A stretch of DNA of 64,000 bases from Paenibacillus caseinilyticus (lineage in GTDB: Bacteria; Bacillota; Bacilli; Paenibacillales; NBRC-103111): assembly GCF_027533645.1 (NCBI RefSeq), contig NZ_JAQAGY010000011.1, positions 157,091-221,090 of the forward strand. Direction: 5' to 3'. The notes under the pieces are model-generated. The model did no database searches. It was not told the DNA's origin and worked only from the letters and a program-made list of their open reading frames with translations. The position numbers and the translations under genes are program-made. Numbering within the stretch: the stretch's first letter is position 1; every line of letters starts with the position of its first letter. Positions 35,783-42,653 of this stretch are shown here, in pieces.

Positions 35783-36217
35783 ATGTCTACCCAAAATTAT
35801 TCGAATCACCGGATGATGGACCCGCTCTACCATTACGTCCTGCTGCTGCTTACCCTGATCGTCTCCATCGGAGCGATCGTCAGGGTAGTGCAGGGCTTCC
35901 TCTACGGAGGAGAGCTCTTCCTTCCGCTGCTTGCAGCCGGCCTGGCCGCTATGGGCCTCATTGCGGCACTGCGTCTGCGCATGTATGCATTGAAGGCACA
36001 GGACCGCGCGATCCGAGCGGAAGAGCAGCTTCGCCATTTCATGCTGACGGGTATGCCTATCGATACGCGGCTGTCCATGAATCAGATTGTTGCGCTGCGC
36101 TTCGCTTCTAATGGAGAACTCCCTGACCTAAGCCGAAGGGCCGCAGAGCAGAAGCTGTCCCCGGATGAGATCAAGAAGCAGATTCACTCCTGGCGGGAAG
36201 ATTCCAACCGTCTCTAG
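35783..36217 (+). CDS. DUF6526-like small membrane protein
   Basis: 144-residue protein with two adjacent membrane helices near the N-terminus (YHYVLLLLTLIVSIGAIVRV and LFLPLLAAGLAAMGLIAAL) and a cytoplasmic amphipathic tail (AQDRAIRAEEQLRHFMLTG, LSPDEIKKQIHSWR). This matches a conserved Bacillota family of unknown function. GGAGGAGG lies upstream but with a long 12-base gap to ATG 35783. It is divergent from the doxX operon and has its own hairpin downstream. Confidence 0.8.
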   Translation: MSTQNYSNHRMMDPLYHYVLLLLTLIVSIGAIVRVVQGFLYGGELFLPLLAAGLAAMGLIAALRLRMYALKAQDRAIRAEEQLRHFMLTGMPIDTRLSMNQIVALRFASNGELPDLSRRAAEQKLSPDEIKKQIHSWREDSNRL

Positions 36218-36295
36218 CAAAGCCGCAGACAGCCGTGCGGCTGCGACTCAATGCCCGTGACTAGGGAAATCCCAGCGTTCCCGAACCCCGATAAA

Positions 36296-36326
36296 GCTGT
36301 CCCTCATTCGATGAATAAGGGACAGC
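36296..36326. terminator. Bidirectional terminator
   Basis: GCTGTCCCTCATTC pairs with GAATAAGGGACAGC with one mismatch and a 3-base loop, between the DUF6526-like gene (+) and the UvrA-like gene (-). Confidence 0.6.
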
Positions 36327-36389
36327 AGACCAAACCTAGCGTTTTCTTGACGATGTCTAACCTGGGGGAGAAGTCTGTGCATTCGAAGA

Positions 36390-38645
36390 TTACATTAAGT
36401 ATTGTCCCGTGATCGACTGCTCCGCATGGAGGATCTGCGGAGGTGCGCCCTCGAACACCACCTGGCCGCCCCTGCTCCCTCCGTCCGGTCCCATATCGAT
36501 GATCCAATCCGCTTGGGAGATCACATCCAGGTTGTGCTCGATGACGATCACCGTATTGCCGGCATCCACGAGGCGGTTCATGATCTCCAGAAGGTGGCCG
36601 ATATCCGACATATGCAGGCCGGTCGTCGGCTCGTCCATCACGTAGATGCTGCCCTTCTTGTGCAGCTCGCTTGCCAGCTTGATGCGCTGGCATTCCCCGC
36701 CCGAGAGCGTGCTGAGCGGCTGGCCGAGCGTAATATAGTTCAGCCCCACATCACTCATCGCCTGAAGCTTGCGTACCACCTCTTTTAGCTCCAAACAATC
36801 CAATGCCTGCTCCACCGTCATCTCCAGCACTTCTGCAATGGATTTGCCGTTCAGCTTGTACGCGAGCACCTCTTCCTTGAACCGCCTGCCTCCGCATACC
36901 TCGCATGGCAGCTTCACGCTGTCGAGGAAGGCAAGGTCTGTATACACAACTCCCTGGCCGTGGCAGTTCTCGCAAGCCCCCTTGGAGTTGAAGCTGAACA
37001 ACCCTGGGCTTACTTTGTTCGCGGAAGCAAACGCCTTGCGCACATCATCCATGATGCCCGTGTAGGTCGCGGGATTCGAGCGTGTGGATACGCCTACCGC
37101 CGATTGGTCGATGACGATCGCATCCGGATGCTGGCTGAGGAATACTTCATTAATGAGCGTACTCTTGCCCGAGCCGGCGACACCCGTAACGACGGTCAGC
37201 ACCCCGGCCGGAATATCTACACTGACGTTCCGCAGGTTGTGAAGCTGGGCATCCTTGATGGACAGCTTGCCGGACGGCTGCCTGCTACCGTGCTTCAGCT
37301 GGAGCGGCTGTTTCATATGGGTGCCTGTCAACGTACCTGACTCCAGCAGGCCTTGGAAGCTTCCTTCGTACATGATGGTACCGCCGCGGCTGCCGGCGTG
37401 AGGCCCGACGTCGACGATATGATCCGCCACCTTGATCACATCGGGATCATGCTCGACGACAATCACGGTATTGCCCTTGTCGCGCAGCTTCTGGAGCAAT
37501 CCGTTCAACCGGTGTACATCACGGGGGTGCAGGCCAACGCTGGGCTCATCGAAGATGTAAGTGACATCCACCAGACTGCCGCTCAGATGCTTCACCATCT
37601 TGACGCGCTGCGATTCGCCGCCGGACAACGTATCAGTCTCCCGGTCCAGCGTCAAGTAGTCAAGTCCGATATCGACCAGATGCTGCAGCCGCTCCGTCAG
37701 CGCCTTCACGACCGGTGCAGCCTTCGCATCGTCAATCTCCCGTATGACGCCGATAAGCTGTCCGACCTCCATGGAGGACAGTTCCGCAATGTTGAGTCCA
37801 TGAATCCTGCAGCCCAGCGCGGCCTGACTGAGTCTCGCGCCGCGGCAGCTATAGCAGATCCCCTCGGTGATGTACGGCGCGACTGCTCGCTGTGTGCGCT
37901 CGGACTTCGTCTTCACATCCTGCTTGATGTACTTATTGGTGAACTTCTCGATGATGCCTTCTACTGTAATATTCATGGCCTTCCCGGCGAAATCCATCTC
38001 CACTTTCCTCGCCTTGGAATACAGCAGCCCCTCCAACTCCTCCTCCGAATAATCGCTCAGCTTCTTGTCCGGATCAAAGGAACCCGACTGCACGATCATG
38101 TTCCAATCCCAGCTGTCCACCTTATAATCCGGCAGCAGGATGGCCCCTTCATTGAGCGACTTCGACTTGTCCAGCGCCTTGCTCATATCGACGCCCAGCC
38201 TGCGGCCGATCCCGCTGCACTCGGGACACATGCCTTGGGGATCGTTAAACGAGAACATGTGCGCTTGTCCCACATAGGGCTGCCCGACCCTGGAGAAGAG
38301 AAGACGGAGAATAGGAGAGATATCGGTAATCGTCCCCATCGTAGAATGAGAACCGCCCCCCAGCCGCTTCTGATCCACAATCACAGCCATGCTGAGATTC
38401 TCGATCGCGTCTGCATCCGGCTGCGGAAGGCGCGGCAGAAAGCTGCGGACGAACATGCTGAAGTTTTCGTTGAGCAGACGCTGCGATTCGGCGGCGATAG
38501 TATCGAAAACGATCGATGACTTGCCGGACCCGGATACCCCGGTGAAGATCGTAATCTTGCGCTTGGGAATGCGCAAAGACACGTTCTTGAGATTGTTTTC
38601 CCGTGCACCTGTGATGACGATAAACTCTTGATTCGATTCGCTCAT
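36390..38645 (-). CDS. UvrA-like ABC ATPase (short UvrA2/DrrC class)
   Basis: 751-residue protein with two ABC cassettes: Walker A GVSGSGKSS and GVAGSGKST, signatures LSGGESQRV and LSGGECQRI. The second zinc finger has an intact CENC...CEVC set, the first shows only CPEC. At about 750 residues it is shorter than housekeeping UvrA (about 950) and probably lacks the UvrB-interaction region; such paralogs protect against DNA-binding drugs. AAGGGGGG precedes ATG 38645. The start lies two bases from the stop of SRPBCC copy 2, so the two genes are coupled under the ArsR-type promoter at 39523. Confidence 0.92.
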   Translation of the reverse strand: MSESNQEFIVITGARENNLKNVSLRIPKRKITIFTGVSGSGKSSIVFDTIAAESQRLLNENFSMFVRSFLPRLPQPDADAIENLSMAVIVDQKRLGGGSHSTMGTITDISPILRLLFSRVGQPYVGQAHMFSFNDPQGMCPECSGIGRRLGVDMSKALDKSKSLNEGAILLPDYKVDSWDWNMIVQSGSFDPDKKLSDYSEEELEGLLYSKARKVEMDFAGKAMNITVEGIIEKFTNKYIKQDVKTKSERTQRAVAPYITEGICYSCRGARLSQAALGCRIHGLNIAELSSMEVGQLIGVIREIDDAKAAPVVKALTERLQHLVDIGLDYLTLDRETDTLSGGESQRVKMVKHLSGSLVDVTYIFDEPSVGLHPRDVHRLNGLLQKLRDKGNTVIVVEHDPDVIKVADHIVDVGPHAGSRGGTIMYEGSFQGLLESGTLTGTHMKQPLQLKHGSRQPSGKLSIKDAQLHNLRNVSVDIPAGVLTVVTGVAGSGKSTLINEVFLSQHPDAIVIDQSAVGVSTRSNPATYTGIMDDVRKAFASANKVSPGLFSFNSKGACENCHGQGVVYTDLAFLDSVKLPCEVCGGRRFKEEVLAYKLNGKSIAEVLEMTVEQALDCLELKEVVRKLQAMSDVGLNYITLGQPLSTLSGGECQRIKLASELHKKGSIYVMDEPTTGLHMSDIGHLLEIMNRLVDAGNTVIVIEHNLDVISQADWIIDMGPDGGSRGGQVVFEGAPPQILHAEQSITGQYLM

Positions 38646-38647
38646 GC

Positions 38648-39073
38648 TTACCCCCCTTGCTCCAACACCTTATCCAGCTCGCCGCACCATTTATTCCAGC
38701 CATACTTAGCTCCACCCAGTGCTTGGGCATTGGAGATTCCGGTTTGTTCCAGATGAAGGTTAACCCTGCCTTCCCCTAAATCCTGGAGCGTCCAAGTGAC
38801 CGTGTGCTTCTCCCCGCTCGCCCAAGTGTAGGACAACCGGTGCGGTTCCTCCACGAGCAGTACTTCGCCGTCAATCACACCATTCCAATATTCGGTCGGC
38901 TCCGTGCGAAATTGGAAACGGTGTCCCACGACGGGCTTAAAATCATTCTCCATCGGCTTACCGGTTTGGATGTTGGCCACCCACTTGGCAAGCTTGCTTG
39001 AATCCGTTAAGGCGGACCAAAGCTTCTGGATCGACGTCGTGTACTGAAAATCCAAGGTTAAGGTTAGACTCAT
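38648..39073 (-). CDS. SRPBCC (AHSA1-like) protein, copy 2
   Basis: 141-residue paralog of the protein at 34242-34661, with the same FQYTTSIQKLWSALTDSSK start and LEQTGISNAQAL helix. Most differences are conservative and the frame is intact although the neighbouring arsR and doxX copies are broken, so it seems still selected. GAGGAGGAAG lies before ATG 39073. It directly precedes the UvrA-like gene, giving an operon different from copy 1. Confidence 0.88.
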   Translation of the reverse strand: MSLTLTLDFQYTTSIQKLWSALTDSSKLAKWVANIQTGKPMENDFKPVVGHRFQFRTEPTEYWNGVIDGEVLLVEEPHRLSYTWASGEKHTVTWTLQDLGEGRVNLHLEQTGISNAQALGGAKYGWNKWCGELDKVLEQGG

Positions 39074-39086
39074 TCTTCTTCCTCCT

Positions 39087-39296
39087 CTAATAATTGTTGC
39101 AAGCGCAGCATATTCGTACTCCAGAACCTGCTAGGATGGACAAATGCTTGGATACCGCTGTACGGCCCATCTCAAACTGATCCGTTAACTCGTGAAGCGG
39201 TATCTCCTCTGCCTCTGCTATCAGACGAATCAGCCGGCGGCTGGTAGGATCAGCAATCGCGTCAAACACATCCCGCAACGGGTTATTCTCGCTCAC
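39087..39296 (-). pseudogene. Truncated ArsR, copy 2
   Basis: The first 56 residues match copy 1 (FDAIADPTSRRLIRLIAEAEE, MGRTAVSKHLSIL) including the recognition helix. Then a deletion of roughly 120 bp relative to copy 1, near 39130, shifts the frame and ends the protein after 69 residues with AGSGVRICCACNNY. The wing and dimer helix are gone, so repression is probably lost unless the intact copy acts in trans. Confidence 0.85.
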
Positions 39297-39314
39297 AACA
39301 CGCTCTCCCCCATA

Positions 39315-39365
39315 TTATTTCATGTAGTGGAAATCTATTGTTTGTACGAAGGGACAGCCGTTCAT
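39315..39365 (-). CDS. Conserved 16-residue ORF, copy 2
   Basis: MNGCPFVQTIDFHYMK, with the same TAAGGAGGTGG SD and the same length as the copy at 35006-35056. Eight or more nucleotide changes have accumulated without breaking the frame, while flanking genes suffered large deletions. Confidence 0.55.
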   Translation of the reverse strand: MNGCPFVQTIDFHYMK

Positions 39366-39378
39366 TTCACCACCTCCT

Positions 39379-39465
39379 TACCGTTTGCGGCTCTTCGGTC
39401 GCAGCGCCTACCCATTCTTTATTGCGGTTGATTTACACCTGTGATCGTGCTCATGTTTCCTCGTC
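39379..39465 (-). pseudogene. doxX remnant
   Basis: Short blocks align with the end (CGGCTCTTCGGTCGCAGCGCC), the middle (ACCCATTCTTTA) and the start region of doxX copy 1, joined by two deletions of about 120 and 230 bp. No DoxX protein can be made. Confidence 0.7.
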
Positions 39466-39522
39466 ATAATGGATGATTCAAGAGGCCCCTATTCCCGCTG
39501 CTCGAATGACGGCTCATGAATG

Positions 39523-39574
39523 GACACCGATTAGTGTCGTTTTTATTGTATGTCACCATTTGGTGTCGTGTCAA
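39523..39574 (-). promoter_or_regulatory. Promoter with two ArsR-type operators, copy 2
   Basis: Minus strand -35 TTGACA (39569-39574), 18-bp spacer, -10 TACAAT (39545-39550). Palindrome GTCACCATTTGGTGTC (39552-39567) fills the spacer and GACACCGATTAGTGTC (39523-39538) lies downstream; centres 29 bp apart, as in copy 1. Intact despite decay of the genes next to it. Confidence 0.7.
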
Positions 39575-39707
39575 CAACCCGTTGAAACTCCACATGAAAT
39601 CGTCAAGCTGATCTCATGCACATCGAATCATCCGATCGAATCCTACTCACCGGAGGCCAAGGGAAAACCTCATCCCGTATCGCACAACACACAGCGATAC
39701 AGAAAGG

Positions 39708-39744
39708 CCATCCCAATAGTCATCACTGATGACCATTGGGATGG
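39708..39744. terminator. Terminator hairpin
   Basis: CCATCCCAATAGTCATCA pairs with TGATGACCATTGGGATGG with one mismatch. It follows the stop of the binding-protein remnant at 39788 (minus); the plus side has a T-rich stretch at 39763-39778. Confidence 0.6.
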
Positions 39745-39787
39745 CACTGTTCTACCTTTATTTTTTCTTGGATAAAATCCCGTTCGC

Positions 39788-40103
39788 CTACTCTCGGAAT
39801 TCCGCAGCGGCCGCCTCCGGAGTCACCCGGTCGAACAGCAGCTGGTCGTACAAGTCCCGCAGCGCCTTCGTCACTTCCGATGATCCGAGCGGGTCTGTCG
39901 GGTCTATCGGGCTGCTGTTCTTCTCGACCCATGCGAAGTACTCGAACACCTGCGCAAGCTCCGGTTCAATATGCGGCAGGCTCTTCGGCTTCAATCTGGG
40001 AGTCAACAAATGCTCGTACTCATGCTGCGGCATCACGCGTTCCAGGCTGAGCTAGATCGTTCGGACGAACACCTCCCGGTCGTCGCGTTCCCGGATCTCG
40101 CCG
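39788..40103 (-). pseudogene. 3' remnant of an ABC binding-protein gene
   Basis: About 100 codons at the C-terminus of a large sugar-binding lipoprotein: HEYEHLLTPRLKPKSLPHI, FEYFAWVEKNSSPIDPTDP and ALRDLYDQLLFDRVTPEAA, preceded after an in-frame TAG (40052-40054) by GEIRERDDREVFVRTI in the same frame. The rest of the gene is missing, and the pectate lyase gene ends about 110 bp further. Remnant of a former importer next to the lyase. Confidence 0.7.
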
Positions 40104-40212
40104 ACAAGCTCGGATCGGTTTCTCCCATGTGATCCTCCCAGTTCGCAATTTTCATGTATCTCCGTTAACGCAGCGAAGCTGCCGTACATGCCGGCAGCCT
40201 CGTCCATACCGT

Positions 40213-42258
40213 TTAGTGCGCTTTAAACCGGAACCAGTCGATATTGAGCAAAGATTCGCTGGATCTTCCTGTAAATTTCAAATAGACATCGTGCGTAACC
40301 GAGACCCCTTTTACGGAACATGATTGAGTCTCCCAAGTCTGCTTTCTGTCGGTATCCTTTACCTTGCAAGCTCCGGCCAGAGGTCCGGTCAAGCTGTCAA
40401 GTCGAATTTCGATAGTTCCCCCTGCTTTTGCCGCTACTCTGGCTTCCATTTTCTTGGGCTCACGGGTTCCGAATTGAACATGATTAAATACGATGTAATC
40501 CCCATTTTGAATATCTCCTACGAACGAACTGCCTTTGGCACCTGCTTCAATTTTTACACCGGACATGCTGTTGTGACTCTCCGCTTCGATCGTCGAATAG
40601 GCATCCACATAATGGGTTCCTAACCAGTCTGCAGCACTGAAATTCACTTTGGAGACCCCGGCGTATGTTTTCACTGTTGGTACCACGCTGGATAATGGAA
40701 AGGTTTTGTAAGCGTAAGGCAATTTCTCATCGTACCCGTAGGTGAATGTAAACGGTATGCTTGGAGGGGTCGTTTTGCTCATATTTTCTACCCCGTCGAT
40801 GTGCGAAGACCAGGCCCACTTCCCTATCGTGGATTTGTCATACCATGTGAATCCCTTGGTGAACGCATTCACGCCATTGTTGTCCCAGCTGCTGCCTATG
40901 TAGGTCCCGCTGCTGTTGGTTACTTGGGAATTGACAAGTAAACTGTGATTTATCGCATCCTTGAATAAATCGCTGAAAGGCGGACTCATATTCCCTGTAT
41001 CATCACCCTGCCGTTCCGCACCGATGATGGGTTCATTGATCGCATGATAAACGTTGGTATCTCCTGCGATCGAAGCTCCATTTCTTGCATTGATGCCGCG
41101 TGATAATTTGTCTCCGCCGTATTTGGAGATCGCGGCGACACTGTCGATGGCATTCTGATGCGTCGAATTATCAAAATAGTTGTTATAGAGGTGCCCCGTG
41201 CCCTGGCGAATCATAGGCAAACGTTGTCCCACATTCGTATAGCTGTTGTACGCCATGGTCAATCGGATTCTTTGATTGCCATCCTTCACTTCGACGCCGG
41301 CCGGGCTGACGTAGTTCGTATAATCCTTGTCGCCGGAGCCTGCCAAGTGAACTTTGGAGTGATAGGCCGCATAAGCCATAATCTGATTGGTTGTAGCGCC
41401 TTCGTTACGCATTTTATAATACACGCTGGTTGATGGGTTCAGCGTGCCTGCCGCATATTTTTGCTCCATATAGCTGATGGACTGATAAACGGAAGAGGTG
41501 ACCGATGGATTGGAATCTGCCTTCAGTCCGAACTCATTCCAGGAGAGCGTTACACCTGACGCGCCATTCTCCATGTCAATCATTCCGTCTGCCGCGATAG
41601 CAAACTTGCAGTGGTCGATCCATACATTGTTAGCGCCGTTTACCTTGATAAAGGTCCAGCCTACCTCTTTATGCTGCCCGGAGTCATCCCACTGCCACAT
41701 TTCATCAAAATTGAGGTTTCGGATGACAATATCGTTGGCGGAAGCCTGCAGCTTCATCTCCGCGTGCCTGATCGTTTTGCCTGAGGTCGAGAAAATGGTC
41801 AGTCCATCCACATTGGATATGTTGACTTTGGATACGCCGGAAGCGACCAGCAGCGGGTTCGTGAATCCGTTGGAGGGATTCGGATACTTGGAGACAAAAC
41901 TATATTTCGATCTTTCGGCTGCATCCAGGGCTAATTCCGTCCACCCCAGGTTAATATCTTCCTTCACTTCGATGACCTTGACGGTACCGCTGCTCGCATC
42001 CAGGAGGGCTTGCAGAAATTCTTTGCCATTGCTGACGGTACGATAAAATGGCGTTCCTATGTAACTGCTTCGATCCTTCACTCCCAGAGAGGCATAGCCG
42101 GGAACCGATAAGAAGCTGCTGTCATAGTTTTTCTCCACCTTCGTCGTATTAGGGATGGATTGAATCACGGCTGCCTCTGCTTTACTGCTTGTATCAATGA
42201 AAGTAGGAGTGACGAGCAGACTGCCGGTCACCAAACTGCTTATAACTTTTTTTATCAC
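40213..42258 (-). CDS. Secreted pectate lyase (PL1) with C-terminal CBM6-like domain
   Basis: 681 residues. A signal peptide (VISSLVTGSLLVTPTFIDT, cut near AEA) leads into a parallel beta-helix of polysaccharide lyase family 1; VWIDHCKFAIAADGMIDMENGA is the Asp-rich calcium site motif of that family. The last 130 residues (YSTIEAESHNSMSGVKIE to LLNIDWFRFKAH) are a CBM6-like module that binds glycan chains. GTG 42258 follows AAGGAGG by 9 bp. It should cleave polygalacturonate by beta-elimination outside the cell, providing unsaturated oligomers for enzymes such as the GH105 at 46589. A cre-like site lies 78 bp upstream. Confidence 0.9.
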   Translation of the reverse strand: MIKKVISSLVTGSLLVTPTFIDTSSKAEAAVIQSIPNTTKVEKNYDSSFLSVPGYASLGVKDRSSYIGTPFYRTVSNGKEFLQALLDASSGTVKVIEVKEDINLGWTELALDAAERSKYSFVSKYPNPSNGFTNPLLVASGVSKVNISNVDGLTIFSTSGKTIRHAEMKLQASANDIVIRNLNFDEMWQWDDSGQHKEVGWTFIKVNGANNVWIDHCKFAIAADGMIDMENGASGVTLSWNEFGLKADSNPSVTSSVYQSISYMEQKYAAGTLNPSTSVYYKMRNEGATTNQIMAYAAYHSKVHLAGSGDKDYTNYVSPAGVEVKDGNQRIRLTMAYNSYTNVGQRLPMIRQGTGHLYNNYFDNSTHQNAIDSVAAISKYGGDKLSRGINARNGASIAGDTNVYHAINEPIIGAERQGDDTGNMSPPFSDLFKDAINHSLLVNSQVTNSSGTYIGSSWDNNGVNAFTKGFTWYDKSTIGKWAWSSHIDGVENMSKTTPPSIPFTFTYGYDEKLPYAYKTFPLSSVVPTVKTYAGVSKVNFSAADWLGTHYVDAYSTIEAESHNSMSGVKIEAGAKGSSFVGDIQNGDYIVFNHVQFGTREPKKMEARVAAKAGGTIEIRLDSLTGPLAGACKVKDTDRKQTWETQSCSVKGVSVTHDVYLKFTGRSSESLLNIDWFRFKAH

Positions 42259-42335
42259 GTTTATATTCCTCCTTCAAATGGTTACACGCCTTCCCGAACT
42301 ATGTTGGCAGCCCTGGTTACGAATACCCCCTCTCA

Positions 42336-42349
42336 TTAAAACGCTTCCA
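42336..42349. promoter_or_regulatory. cre-like element upstream of pectate lyase
   Basis: On the minus strand TGGAAGCGTTTTAA, one mismatch from the TGNAARCGNWNNCA pattern. Position upstream of the lyase fits catabolite repression. Weaker than the other cre candidates. Confidence 0.35.
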
Positions 42350-42653
42350 AATCTCCCTGATGCTCGTCCTGTTACCGATCTCAGAATCGTATCCGAAAGG
42401 AGCCGTTAATCGGAATGCCGAGTGCATGTAAGGGGAATCAGGAAATAATTACTTGGATTATATCATAGCCAATGATGTGCAATAAGCGTTTAAATCAGCC
42501 ATTGTATAGGGTGAAGTTATCATCTTGGCTGCTTAGGCCCTCATGATGTGTTCTATTATTTACTGTTTTTTATATTGCTTAGTTTATTCATATCAAGTAT
42601 AAAGAGAAAGGGCAAAATTACCTCAAATCATATTAATTGGAAGGAAGAATGAC
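42350..42653. other. Divergent intergenic region
   Basis: Shared upstream region of the pectate lyase (-) and agarase-like (+) genes. It is A+T rich. A weak cre-like AATAAGCGTTTAAA occurs at 42481-42494. No gene or strong hairpin is seen; promoters for both genes must lie here. Confidence 0.4.

Noticed and set aside
42481..42494. AATAAGCGTTTAAA as a cre in front of the agarase-like gene
   Set aside because: The left TG and the right C are missing; kept only as a remark.
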